A stretch of 64,000 nt of DNA from Ligula intestinalis (Eukaryota > Platyhelminthes > Cestoda > Diphyllobothriidea > Diphyllobothriidae): positions 392,325-456,324 of the forward strand of contig JAYGXS010000005.1 of the NCBI GenBank assembly GCA_036362985.1. The letters run 5' to 3'. The notes under the pieces are model-generated. The model searched no databases. It worked only from the letters and a program-made list of their open reading frames with translations, and was not told the origin of the DNA. This document shows positions 43,030 through 53,982 of this stretch, one piece after another. The translations under genes were made by a program, and so were the position numbers. Numbering within the stretch: the stretch's first letter is position 1; each line of letters begins with the position of its first letter.

Positions 43030-45840
43030 CCATCGCATCGGCTACTGCAACAGACTACAGATCAATGGGGCCAACTTCGAAGCCTTAATAGACACAGGTA
43101 GTTCGGAGAGCTACGTCTCTTCCTCGGTAGTACTCAAAAATGATTGGAAAATCCACCACTCTCGCACCAAAATGTATATGGCCACTACCACTAACGAGCG
43201 CCACACAGGGACACGTTTTCGTCTCCATTAAATACAAAGGTGCCGTCTACAAAAAGTTCAGGCTATCGATCTTGCCAAATTTATGTGCCGACATATTACT
43301 TGGCCATGACTTTCTTCGCTTACATAGAAGCATCGAAATTCCTTTTGGTGGACCTAAATTTACATTCTCACCCTGTTCTATTGCTTCCACGTGCGTCGAA
43401 CCTCCCTGTTTATTTCCTAATCTAACCCCGGACTGTAAGCCAATCGCAACAAAATCTCGTCGACACACTAACGTTGATGAAAGGTTTATTCAGGAATAAA
43501 TTCGTCATCTTTTGGCTGATGGAGTAATTGAGCCTTCTTCCTCCCCCTGGCGAGCCCAAGTCCTGGTGGTAGCCACTGAAAATCACAAAAGGCGAATGGT
43601 TGTTGATTATAGCCAGACGATCAACAAATACACTCTACTCGATGCCTATCCATCTCCCAAGATAGACGAAATGATTGAAAATATTGCCAACTACGACACC
43701 TATAGCATTCTTGACCTCAAGAGCGCGTATCACCAGATACCTATCTGGGCAGACGAAAGACCATACACTGCCTTCGAAGCTTGTGGACGTTTGTATCAAT
43801 TTTGTCGAATCCCGTTTGGGGTCACCAACGGAGTTGCCTGTTTTTGATGAACCACTGATGATATAATTACACGCGAACACCTGAAGGATGTGTTTGTTTA
43901 TGTAGACAATATCACCATTTGTGGAAACGGCATCACAGAACACAATTTAAACCTTCAAAAATTCCTCGACGTTGCTGCAAAATATAGACTAACTTTCAAT
44001 AAAGCAAAAAGCGTCGTTTCTCATCAAATAAAGCTTCTTCGTTACGAAGTGTCCAAAGGTAACATCAGACCGGATCCAGATCGTCTGAAACCCTTGCGTG
44101 AGATGGCTGCTCCAAACGATATAAAGTCACAGCAACGAGCCGTTGGATTGTTCGCTTACTATTCGCAATGGATATCCCACTTTTCAGATAAGATCCATCT
44201 GCTTATCCACAACAAAACTTTTCCTCTACCACCAGAAGTACTTGAAACATTTGAAGCACTTAAGGAAGAACTTGCGAAATCCACGATCGCTACCATCCAA
44301 TATAATATCCCACTGGTTGTTGAGACTGACGCTTCAGACGTCGCCATTGCTGCCACACTGAACCAGAATGGTAGACCAGTAGCATTTTTTGCGTAGTTTA
44401 TCACCAAACGAGCGTCACCATTCTGCGGTCGAGAAAGAAGCGTATGCCGTAGTGGAATCCATACATAAATGGAAACATTTTCGTCTCTGCAATCATTTTA
44501 AACTAATTACAGATCAACGTTCTGTTGCTTTTATCTATGGTAATCAACAAAAAGGGAAGGTGAAGAATGCGAAAATTGAACGCTGGAGATTGGAATTATC
44601 GCTATTCAAGTTTGACATTATTTACAGACCTGGCAAAGAAAACCGTGCAGCCGATACCCTTTCCCGTAGTTGTTGTGGGGCCATGCTAACAGATGTCAAT
44701 CTGAAGGAACTACACGCATCTCTGTGCCATCCTGGGATCTCTCGGTTATCACACTTTGTACGAGCTAGAAATCTACCCTTTTCGATGGAAAAGATTCGTA
44801 ATGTTGTTACAAGATGTCCAACGTGTTGTGAAGTCAAACCCCGTTTCTTCAAAACACAAGGTCAGCTAATAAATGCCACTTAACCCTTCGAGCGGCTGTC
44901 ACTCGATTTGAAGGGTCCACTTCCGTCTGTGACCCGCAGTCGTTATCTGCTGACGGTTATTGATGAATACTCCCGTCTTCCGTTTGGATTCGCCTGTTCC
45001 GATCAATCTGCAGAAACCATTATTAAATGTTTATGCCAACTCTTTGCCATCTTCGGTACTCCTTTATATGTACACACCGATCGAAGATCCTCATTTATGT
45101 CGAACGACGTACAACAATTTCTCCATAATAGGGGGGGGGGGCGACGAGTAGGACAACTCCATATAATCCCCAAGGAAGCGGACAAGTTTAAAGTCTGAAC
45201 CAAACGTTGTGGAAGACCATTTTGCTTGCTTTGAAATCTAGAAATTTGCCTGTTACACACTGGGAATCCGTCCTCTTCGACGCTCTACACTCCATCAGGT
45301 AACTTTTATGTACCGCCACTAACGCGACACCCCATGAAAGAATGTTTGCCTATAATCGGAGATCAACCACTGGAACCACTTTTCCTATGTGGCACTCTTC
45401 CCTTGGTCGAGTCCTGTTGAAGAAGAGTAACCAACAGTCCAAATATGACCCGCTCTGTGAGGAAGTTGATCTACTCCAGTGCAACCCTAAGTACGCTCAT
45501 ATACGATTTGACGATGGCAGAGAAGACAGTATCTGTTCGACTACTGACTCCTAGAGGTGAAAAGGATCTCAGTGATCATCATCAGGAGACGGCCACTCCC
45601 TCAGTCGAAAATTCCGTTCCACCTCCGCCTCACCAATCACCCAATGCCGAACTGGAAAACAGCACCGGCTGTACTGACAACCAAGGTGTAACAACGCCTG
45701 ATCATGACCATAATGAAAACGACCCACATGAGCATAACCTGGAGACGTTAATAAAACAACAACAACGCGTCCATCCATACTGCCTTCGCAACCGAGACGC
45801 TTACGATTCATCCCACTCAAACTCTAGAGTAGATTTGTGA
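43030..45840 (+). pseudogene. Gypsy pol: protease, RT, RNase H, integrase
   Basis: Protease: FEALIDTGSSESYVSSSVV (DTG at 43091). RT: GVIEPSSSPWRAQVLVV, KRRMVVDYSQTINKYTLLDA, SILDLKSAYHQIPI (motif A), FCRIPFGVTNGVACF, then the catalytic box as YVDN in place of YVDD (VFVYVDNITICG, about 43895). RNase H: VVETDASDVAIAATLN (44325), ALSR-equivalent AADTLSR at 44650. Integrase: HASLCHPGISRLSHFVRARN with HHCC zinc residues, first Asp in LTVIDEYSRLPF (44960), second in VHTDRRSSFMS (45075), and the third acidic residue lost to a TAA at GQV-stop (45190). A G10 run near 45131 shifts the frame. The C-terminus ends with PYCLRNRDAYDS near 45800. Breaks occur near 43010, 43215, 43500, 43845, 44396 and 44883. 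Confidence 0.9.
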
Positions 45841-45865
45841 ACATTATGCCCCTTTTTTGTTGGCC

Positions 45866-45873
45866 GGGGAGAA
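45866..45873 (+). promoter_or_regulatory. Polypurine tract
   Basis: GGGGAGAA immediately precedes the 3' LTR, the normal priming site for plus-strand DNA of LTR retroelements. Confidence 0.75.
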
Positions 45874-46118
45874 TGTGGTGTTAATACTAATCTGACACTC
45901 GTTCACCCCCTTTCCGCTCATTCTTGTTGAGTAACATTCAGCCCTACCTTATCACACTCGTTGGTTACCGTTACAAGTTATTTAACCTACTCAGTGTACG
46001 TTCGTGTACGACAATTATAAGATGAGTAAAGCCCAATCCTAGGGTACTCGACTTCTAATTCTTCTCGACTGTTCGGCTATTGCGTACTGAATAACTCGAC
46101 TATGTCCCAATCACGACA
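45874..46118 (+). repeat. 3' LTR, 245 bp
   Basis: It starts TGTGGTGTTAATACT and ends CAATCACGACA. It lacks the 74-bp insert of the 5' LTR and carries two U3 units of the ACTCGTTG type. TATA-like box at 45979-45985; predicted start region TTATAAGATGAGTAAA at 46015-46030. Confidence 0.92.
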
Positions 46119-47690
46119 GTGTTACACGATTTGCCCTTAAGAAAGCCATGTTGTTCTGTTGGTAGGATTGTGGCTGGCCCAATGTGAGCATCGATTTCGC
46201 GACAGATTAAGTTTTCGAGTACTTTCACAAACACCGAGGTCAGGCTGACTGGTCGATAATGCTGGGGAAGAAAACGGTCGCCACCCTTGTACCTCGGAGT
46301 TATTATACTCTGTGTCCAGTCATCTGGTACCGTTGCAGTTTCAAGCGTACAGAGAAACAGTGCTTTGATGCTTGGTGCAATTATAGAAGCTAGCTCGCTT
46401 ATTACCCTCCGATTAAGATTGTCGGGTCCAGCAGCCTTAGTAGGTATCAACCTGCTTAGTGCATTCTCCACGTCTTCAATGGTGATTAGCATGCCATTTT
46501 CAGTTTGGTCATGGATCACAAAATCCTCCCTGTCGGGCGCTGGTGGCAAGTAAACAGAAGAGTATTGTTGAGCTAGAAGTTCAGCCATACATAACTCATC
46601 GGTTTAGAGCACACCATCTGTATTGTAGAGACCCTGGATGCCCGGGCTTTCACGACGCTTCCTCTTCAGAAACGAGTAGAATCGATTCGGTTGAAAGTCA
46701 ACGTTTTTCAGCAGATCCTCTTCGTATGCTACTTTTCTTGCCCTCATCATACGTGTGCATTCATCTCTGTGTGCTTTGTATTTTGTTTTTGCTTCGGTAG
46801 TTTTTAGGATCATGAAGGCTTTGTAGGCACGTTTTTTGGCCTTGAACTTGCGTTTTGTCTCACCATTCATCCATGGGGGATGACATGCTGCCCATCCACA
46901 GAGCGTAAAGGGGACAAAATCAGTACAGAGTTGCTCAATATTCCCACGAATCACTCTCCAGCGTTCTAAATCGGCCGAGCTACTCGGTTCCCAGGATAGG
47001 TTCCTAGCGCTCTGTCTCATTTCATCGTAGTCAGTCTTCCAGTATGCGGGTTTGTAGCATCTACGTGGAGTGCTGCGAAGACAGTAGCATGATCATTGGT
47101 GCCTAGGGGTGCGGAGACCCGAGCATCAGATACTTTTGTGTACCCATTTGTGAATATCAAGTCCAGACAGGAAGCCATACCCGAGTCGGCTATCCGCGTA
47201 GGCTGGGCAACATGTTGTACAAGATGGGTTTCGTTTGTCATTTCCAACAACGCGTTCTCCGTTTCAGAGCCAGGACCTTCGATGTTCAGATGAGCCCAGT
47301 TGATATGTAGGCAATTGAAATCACCGACAATACAGACCCGCGACCTTCTGGTATACTTTTTGAGTGTAGTCAACGAGTTTATACCGTCGGCTTGAGGAAA
47401 TCCTATATAAAGCCTACATATAAAACCTATATAAAGCATTCCTATATAAAACCTATGGTTGTGGTTGCACCAGTAGCAGCCTTGACCGACACCCAGAGTT
47501 GTTCAACCCGGTTGTCTTCCGTGCGCGTGCGTTCTAACAGTCTATCAATGAGTCCATCGGTCGCATATAACAAGACACCTCCATGTATCCTATCGTTACG
47601 GTCGCAACGGAATACTCGGTAACCGGGCACATTGATCTCACTATCCGTTACGGATTCAAATAGCCAGGCCTCTGTCACCGCAATAATCGC
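46119..47690 (-). pseudogene. LINE ORF2, 5' half (endonuclease and RT N-terminus)
   Basis: Endonuclease frame 47678-47442 has TEAWL, VPGYRVFRCDRNDRIHGGVL and VSVKAATG. Frame 47439-47017 has VCIVGDFNCLHINWAHLN, ASCLDLIFTNGY and GTNDHATVFA, with the usual SDH altered to NDH. A short tandem of CCTATATAAA units at 47400-47455 has been inserted, giving YIGFICRLYIGF. Linker: HPPWMNGETKRKFKAKKRA. RT start: AAGPDNLNRRVISELASI, HYRPVSLTSVFVKVLENLI and QHGFLKGKSC at 46150. The frame then runs into the Gypsy LTR and continues at 41880. Confidence 0.88.
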
Positions 47691-47699
47691 AGGGCACCT

Positions 47700-48993
47700 T
47701 TGTGCGATAATTACATGTAATTCAGCCAGTTTGTTGAGCAGGCTTTGCGCATTTATCAGTGGAATGTCTATAACTCTATCAGAGCTTCCTGGGCCATTAC
47801 TAGCAAGGGTTTGAAGAGGGGTCTCCTCTTCTGGACAACCCGAAAATTTATTATGCGTAGGTCTTTCTCCCCAGTTGCACGACCTTCTTTGAGTAAATCG
47901 ACAGCTCTGCGTTGTTTTTTCCTGTCTTCAGGGGACAGATCTGCCTGCATCGAGATATTTAAGCCTTCAAGTCTCCAACCACGGGTCAGCAGTGTTTTAG
48001 GGATGTGGTCGGACTTTAAAACCACCGTCAATGGTCTAGGTCGTCTGCCATCTGCCGATTTTGCACCTTGTCTATAAAGGCTTAAAATTGATACCTGTCC
48101 ATCACTTGGGTCCAGCATTTTAAGGGTGATTTTTGTTATTTCTTTAGAGTCGTGTAGCACACGTGTTTCTGCATCTACTCAGTCGGATTCGGGCACATTG
48201 AAGAAAAGAAGCGATTTCTTTCTATCAGTTAGGTCGTTTGTTTTTTTTGACGCCTTAGATGCCGATGCAGAAACCTTCGACGTAGAAGCCTTCGGCAGTT
48301 CGTGTAGCTTGGCCTACTTTTTGCGGGTTTCGGCGTGGTCCACTCCGAATTTTCATCGATTTCTGTAGTAGAAAGCACGAGAGAGGGGTCTCCATTTTCC
48401 AGATTTTCTACTGGCGTCTTCTCCGGTACCGCTATTGTATCTGGTATCGCCGCATCTGAAGTTATCGCATCTTCTTCGAGTGTTTTGCTTTCGTCTGTTC
48501 TATCGGTGGTGGGGGGGTCCGCAGCGTCCTCGCCAAGGATACTACTTTTGCACGCATTACAAAGGGGCACGAGCCCTTCTGAGTCGTAGTTTTTCAAGAC
48601 TTTGTAGACTTCAGGGGCTATTTTTGCGCATTTTACGTGCACCCATCTGTTACATAAAGCGCAGAGCACGGCCTTACTCCTGCCAGTAACATTACTGTTG
48701 CACGTGGGACACTTGGAATTTGTTATGGTTCCAAATAAAACGATACTAATAGAGATTATTTGTATAATAACTACAAAGACTAAAAGTCGTTTCTTCTCTT
48801 GAATAGATCGATTTATAGAAATCTTCCACTTTGTTTCAAATTTGAACCAACTGCGGTCAAGGTAAACTTTGTACACAAATGATGACCCAAAATACATTAA
48901 AAGGTATATAAAAAACAATATATATAACGAACCACAGCTAATTAAAACGCCACAACTAGTAAAGCAGAAGAAAGTCGTAATCACGCAGATCAT
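47700..48993 (-). pseudogene. LINE ORF1 with PHD-like zinc finger
   Basis: Frame 48993-48229 contains CPTCNSNVTGRSKAVLCALC, then NRWVHVKCAKIAPEVYKVLK and PLCNACKS: a PHD-like Cys4-His-Cys3 finger (residues about 95-150), followed by an acidic linker. Its first 70 residues are hydrophobic and are probably not part of the ancestral protein. Frame 48160-47768 has the ORF1 core: RRPRPLTVVLKSDHIPKTLL, LSPEDRKKQRRAVDLLKEGR, GEKDLRIINFRVVQKRRP. The two frames are offset near 48200. Such ORF1s bind RNA or nucleic acid during retrotransposition. Confidence 0.8.
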
Positions 48994-51099
48994 GACGGCA
49001 TGTCAAGGCAAATATTGATCGCCCTGTTAGCTAACTTAAACAAAGCTACCATTTTATCTGTGTCTAATCAATTGATGTACATTATCGAAACATGAGTAAA
49101 ATAACATTAAAAATAAATAAAAATAGCTTCTTTACATTCTAAAATTTTACAATAAATACCTACATAGTCTTCTGGGTCTGTCAACAGCATGCGCTAAATT
49201 TAGGGTAACCGAGTAATACCTATGCCTTAAACATTATCCCCGCTCATCCTCGCCTAGCCCCGCCTACCCCCGTCTCTTTCCCCGTCCTAAGTGGGTATTG
49301 TGCTGGCAAGGTGCGTGTGCAGGCTTATATGTAGTATACTAATTACTGCTCTTAGAAAGTATGATTATTGAAATAAGCACTCCTGACATTGACAGAATCT
49401 TTCTAGCGGCTTTATATTAGCCCGCGTAGTCCACCATTTAGGAAAAACTGACACACTTTTTGGTGACTAGATGAAGGGGGTAAAAACCACCGCAAACATT
49501 GATGTGCTCCGAACCTCAAACATCTGCCTTTCTCGGAATAGCATTAATCCAGGTCCCAACTCCTAGTTGAGAACGAGGGAACAGGAGCACAGCGCTGACT
49601 CTAATTGATGTCATTTCTGGCCAATTATTAGTGTCAGTTATAATACCAGTACTTCTATCACTCTGCTTCGCTTCCATTAAGCAGCGGTGTAAACAGTGGT
49701 AGCAGTAGTTGCAATATCACAGTCGGTCTCTTTGAGTCTTTGTCGACTACTGCTGAGGGTGCGTGAGGGTCGGTAATGTTAACTGCTACTGTCGCTTTAG
49801 ACTAAGTTTGGTGGTGTTTTTGGCTTGCATTGGAACAAGCAGCTTACGCCCGGTAGGTCGATCTAAATAGCACAAACATTGGCGGCTGCGTTAACCAATA
49901 GACGTGCAGCGTGACCGTCCAATATATATTGGCGAGCGTTTTGATGTCTTTTTGTCCTGAAAAACTTCCAACAACTGGAAGAAAACTCATCCAAGGCCTT
50001 ATGTATGTTGAAGCGCGTGTGAGTTGAAAGTGAGCGCGGCGCCTGACGCCACGGACTATACTAAACTAATTCCAGAACGGTAAGTTGGACCTAAGGTAAT
50101 TTGAAGTAAACGACCTCATAACGACCACTTCCATTTTTAATATTGGTTAAAATTATCTAAACTTATATAGTAATGAATACAATGCGCAAAAACTTTGAAA
50201 CGCCTGCTAGTAGGATGGTCGTTCATCCACCTTTTAATGGCTGCACCTTTATCATCCAGTTGTTTTAGATAGTCACTCACCAGCACGCCATCGGCCACCG
50301 CAGATGTGATGGGCGCAGCGATTGTAAATGAACGAAAGTTTTATAAGAAAGAGAAATGCGGAAGCTGGAAAATTATTTGGCCGAAATTAAGTGCTTGATT
50401 TCTTACAAATGCTTAACACAACAAACTTTTATCTCATGTCAGCTGCTACTTAAATGAGTAGACACATTTTAGTGTAATTTTATTGATACTATTACGTCGT
50501 GGTGTTTTTAATACGCAAATTTGAGCGAATGCCGCATTTTGCCTTATGTGGGATTTTTCAACCAGGGGATGAAAGTACCAACACAATGTGAGCTTCTTTG
50601 CTGTTACGTTGTGTCTTAACAGTGTGTCAACGAAATGGCACTGCTATAATTAAACGTAATTATGTCTCGAATGGGGATCTTAGAGCTTGAGTCGACGTGC
50701 CGAAGTCACAAACATAGTTGAATCTGTCACTAAATGATACAGTGAGAAATGGTCATATTAATTCGCGACAGCGGTATTCTTGAGTGATTTTCTTGCGTTG
50801 GAGTTCTGAAACAAAGGCAGTGACGATGGGTTACATGTCAACGGTGAATTTCATCGAAATAGATACGGAAGCAAGTCAGGCTGGTGGACTTTCGTTGTTA
50901 GCTATTGGATTCACTTTCGCAATAACTCCAGCCTCAGAAGACACGACAGGACATTAGTCAAAACGAGCATCATCTCCGTCACTGCCTTCTATCAACAATT
51001 CTCCCGGATTCCAGCTCTCTACAAATGGCTGAGTCGTTTCAATAACCTTTTTCATACAGTTGAACGCTTTATACATATTGCATAGAGCTTAAATATCGT
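48994..51099. other. No recognised gene
   Basis: It contains a C-rich stretch at 49238-49290 and sequence at 49290-49430 that resembles 37190-37360. The second dispersed repeat copy lies at 50270-50445. No coding segment was recognised. Confidence 0.4.
50270..50445 (+). repeat. Dispersed repeat, copy 2
   Basis: Direct-orientation homologue of 36945-37140, with scattered substitutions; the family is unknown. Confidence 0.8.
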
Positions 51100-51120
51100 T
51101 TATCGTCAGTCTGATCTATT

Positions 51121-51615
51121 ATGGGAGACAAAAATAAACGTGAAGATCAGCTTGTAAAAGCTGCGACGCGAGAGAAACTCGAACCCACAACCTGTCGTTC
51201 GTCGGTATCAGTCGTTACCACCACACCATCAGCGTCGACTGTTAACTTTAATTTGATTTGGTTTAAAACCCCTAGTCGCAATTTCGAGGGCAGAAGTCAC
51301 CAGATTGATGCGACGAAATCACCCCACGCTAAAAGGGCTAAAAGTCTCTCGAGTTCAGTAGACTCAATTTACGAACACCAAGTTGAGCGTCTAATCAACT
51401 CCTCCACGAAGACACAGGATGATAGTAATCAAAATCGGTTATTAACAGTCAAAAAGCAATCCACTTTATTATTTGATTCATTAACGGTCTGTTGTGAAAA
51501 GATGGTGACAGAAGAAATTGAAACTATGTGCGATAAGCTTTGGAAGACGGGAAGGAATGTTCGCCAGTGCCTGCATTTGAAATCCCGACATCATCGCAAC
51601 AAGGAAAAAAAGTAA
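51121..51615 (+). CDS. Possible LINE ORF1 N-terminal frame
   Basis: An open frame of 164 codons, basic and rich in Ser and Lys (TKSPHAKRAKSLSSSVDSIY). It resembles the N-terminal parts of the ORF1s at 52192 and 56641 in composition and in the phrase SPxxKRxKS. Its codons 20-40 (EKLEPTTCRSSVSVVTTT) are encoded by sequence that looks like an antisense tRNA. I do not recognise a folded domain, and the link to the LINE downstream is inferred from position. Confidence 0.4.
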   Translation: MGDKNKREDQLVKAATREKLEPTTCRSSVSVVTTTPSASTVNFNLIWFKTPSRNFEGRSHQIDATKSPHAKRAKSLSSSVDSIYEHQVERLINSSTKTQDDSNQNRLLTVKKQSTLLFDSLTVCCEKMVTEEIETMCDKLWKTGRNVRQCLHLKSRHHRNKEKK

Positions 51616-51715
51616 CGCCACCGCTCGGAATCGAACCTTGGATCCCCCGCGTATAAGTTTGAAATTGTTTGCGAATTTCAAGTCTCTCGAGCTTACGTGT
51701 TTTTAGTCTCTATCT
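51615..51715 (-). other. tRNA-Ser-like remnant
   Basis: On the minus strand GGTTCGATTCC is a perfect box B, followed 14 nt later by a run of seven T. Upstream, GACTTGAAATT resembles the anticodon arm of tRNA-Ser(TGA), and a GCGGGGG stretch could be a long variable arm. The T-stem is not well paired, so it is a degenerate tRNA or SINE fragment. Confidence 0.35.
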
Positions 51716-51984
51716 CAGTATAGAAGACACGCTTCTTGGAAATTATTCAAGAATTGACTATATATTTCCAAAGTTTGGAATTTTCTACGTGGAAATCTGA
51801 ATCCGGTCGCTCTGAAAAATTCCTCCGCTGTGAATTATTTCCACAGTTCGGAAATTGCTTCTTGGACGTGTCGATTTTGTGAAAAACTCCTCTGTGCCAC
51901 AAAAATCTGCACATCTCCGAATTTCACGCCGAGGCTGAGTCCTTATATCACTGTGTTGTTATATGCCTTATCCTAATATTGTCA

Positions 51985-52042
51985 TAATATTTAGGATAAT
52001 AGTGACTCTCACGTTAGGATAAAAGTGACTCTCACGTTATTC
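51985..52042. repeat. Short tandem repeat, 25-bp unit twice
   Basis: AGTGACTCTCACGTTAGGAT and AGTGACTCTCACGTTATTCC are adjacent copies of a 25-bp unit. Confidence 0.7.
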
Positions 52043-52191
52043 CTAAGGAAATCGTTAACCAAACACATTTCATTGTATTTGTCAGGAACTCAATATTTTA
52101 CTCTGACTTGCTGTAACCTGCTTGTCTCAGTAAACTTGCACTATCTGGCCAATCGATCTTCTCCCCGCCTCACTCCTACGGGCTCTTTGAT

Positions 52192-53944
52192 TTGGCTTCC
52201 GACTTAGTTGGCAGTATCACACGCAGGTCGCAACACAAAAAAATCTTACATAACATGGAGACTTTAGATGCTACAAGTCCGTTAACACGAAACGTTTCGC
52301 CTCCGCCGGATCTCGAACCCGGGTCGCCAAATCTGGTTATTAGCGGTGTTAGCACCTCAGGCAGCCCGGCCACTTCGACACGGGCCCTTGACAACCATGT
52401 TAAGATACGACCAGAAAGTAACTGCCGATATGGCCACTTAGATAATTTTATAAATTCTCCACCTCCCGCAAAACGGCCAAGATGTCTACTAAGTTTACCG
52501 AAGTTAGACTGTGAGGACTTCGTCCTCCGCCAGGAGTTTTCGGAGATGAAGCAGGAACTTTACCACGAGGTAAATAAAATGAAACAAGAGATAGCCCATC
52601 TAAAAACGCATATTTCTTATACAGTGGTTAAAACAGCCCTTGTCAGCCAAAAACCGGGGATAAATAAAAGTACATATGCTCAGATAGCCTCGGCCGGTAA
52701 ACCTGAAACTCGCATATCATCTGCCAAACCAAGTAAACCAGCGGACGTCTCACTCGATCGCAAAGAAACTAAAATAAATCCGCAGTTTATGCCATCGTTA
52801 CTCGGTTCAGGCAGCACTTACAATGATCTGCATTTGCGTCCTAGCGTCACATCGTTGCTTGATGATGCACTAGAAAGTGACGATACAGAGGTCGATAAGA
52901 TCATGAAGCAAAAAAAAGCATAGGGCTAGAAAGGCTCGAAAGTCTAAATGGGCCAGGAATGCGCAGTCAGCTAACCCAAAAACCGGCACATCAGGACCCA
53001 TCAAACCTTTAGTACCGGATACAGATGGCCGCTTGGTCGGAACACGTGAGCTCGCAACAGATGCACCAGTGAGTCACAAGCAGAATATAGTTGTAAAAGG
53101 GGCTCCAGAGATAGGGTCAACAATTGCACAAGAACGAGTTGACGCTGATATTGACTTGGATTTGGACATGTCTGTCGACACGCCTGAAACCTGCATATCG
53201 GATCATGTGTCAAGCCCACGGGCTGTACCATCGTCACTCGGCTTAAGCGACACTAGCGATTATCGGGATTTGCATCCTAGCACCACATCGTTGCTCGACT
53301 CTGCACAAGAAAGCGATGACCAAGAGTTTGACAAGATCATAACTCAAAAGAGGCATAAGCCTTAGAAAGCCAAACGGTTCACGGGTTTGCATTCAGCTTA
53401 CCCAATAGCCAGTACATCAGAACCGTGTGTACCGGATACAATTGCTCCCTCGGCTGAAACACGTGAGCTTGCAACATATGCCCCATTGAGTCGCAAGCAG
53501 AAAATAGTTGTAAAGGGGGCCCCAGAGTCAGAGTCGTCAATTGCACAAGAACGAATTGACCATGATGTGGGTCATATGCGAGTGTACGCCAAACCGTTGC
53601 TAAAACCAGGCGAGTCTTTCCGCATTCTTAAGGCATTTCGAATAGGGAAGGCTCCAACAGCTCCAGAATCAACTTCTCGGCCACGACCTCTAAAAGTTAT
53701 TTTAGAAACTGAAGCACAGGTGAAACTCTTGCTAGAGCGCAAACCATCCTTACGGAGTCTGCATTCGCAAGTTTTATTTCAGCCGGATTTCGAGTTGAAA
53801 GAGCGGAGAAAGATGAGACAGCTAATAATAGAGCTGGAAAAACGGAGAACCAATGGTGAGACAAATCTCAAAATAAGAGAGGGAAAAATAGTTCAGGTCA
53901 AAAGGACATCGCTCTGGTCGAAGCCGGTAACAGTGACGGCCTAG
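52192..53944 (+). pseudogene. LINE ORF1 with internal tandem duplication
   Basis: Frame 52192-52923 has an N-terminal region, a coiled-coil-like stretch (FSEMKQELYHEVNKMKQEIA) and SLLDDALESDDTEVDKIMKQ. A one-base slip in an A8 run at 52910 ends it; the other frame continues. Frames 53033-53365 and 53387-53944 repeat this region: RELATDAPVSHKQNIVVKGA and RELATYAPLSRKQKIVVKGA lie 422 bp apart. The C-terminal ORF1 core follows: FRIGKAPTAPE, RPRPLKVILETEAQVKLLLE, FELKERRKMRQLIIELEKRR, GETNLKIREGKIV, ending at 53944. ORF1 normally coats the element RNA. This copy has a frameshift and a TAG at 53363-53365. Confidence 0.8.
52801..53660. repeat. Tandem duplication of about 430 bp within LINE ORF1
   Basis: Unit 1 about 52801-53235, unit 2 about 53238-53660. 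Paired blocks are ACATCGTTGCT (52849/53286), GTACCGGATACA (53013/53431) and CACGTGAGCT (53043/53461). The units are clearly diverged. Confidence 0.85.
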
Positions 53945-53982
53945 CTGTCCCGCCACCGAAACCTCAGACATGCCCTCTTAAA

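Larger units (their letters stand above)
41881..46118 (+). mobile_element. Gypsy-type LTR retrotransposon, complete layout, mutated
   Basis: It is bounded by LTRs 41881-42219 and 45874-46118 (ends TGTGG...CGACA in the 3' copy). Flanks ATGTT (41876-41880) and GTGTT (46119-46123) are a 5-bp target duplication with one difference. Inside are gag with zinc knuckles, protease, RT, RNase H and integrase in Gypsy order. Several stops and frameshifts make it inactive. It is inserted into the RT region of the minus-strand LINE, so it is younger than that LINE. The family also left a solo LTR at 17975-18291. Confidence 0.93.
40625..48993 (-). mobile_element. CR1/jockey-like LINE split by a Gypsy element
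   Basis: Removing 41881-46118 leaves about 4.1 kb of one minus-strand LINE: PHD-finger ORF1, endonuclease, RT, thumb and 3' UTR. The RT frame stops at QHGFLKGKSCN (46140) and resumes at NIMVAREAWCKAKK (41877) on the other side of the Gypsy insert. The 3' end is near 40625, and related 3' end and RT pieces occur at 1309-2263. Confidence 0.9.

Noticed and set aside
45131..45140. G10 run in the Gypsy integrase as a programmed frameshift site
   Set aside because: The element has many other stops and shifts; a homopolymer slip or sequencing error is the simpler explanation.
48800..48993. Hydrophobic N-terminus on the PHD-finger frame, suggesting a membrane protein
   Set aside because: It is an AT-rich upstream extension; the zinc-finger and ORF1 context indicates a LINE ORF1, and a first Met just before the finger is not certain.
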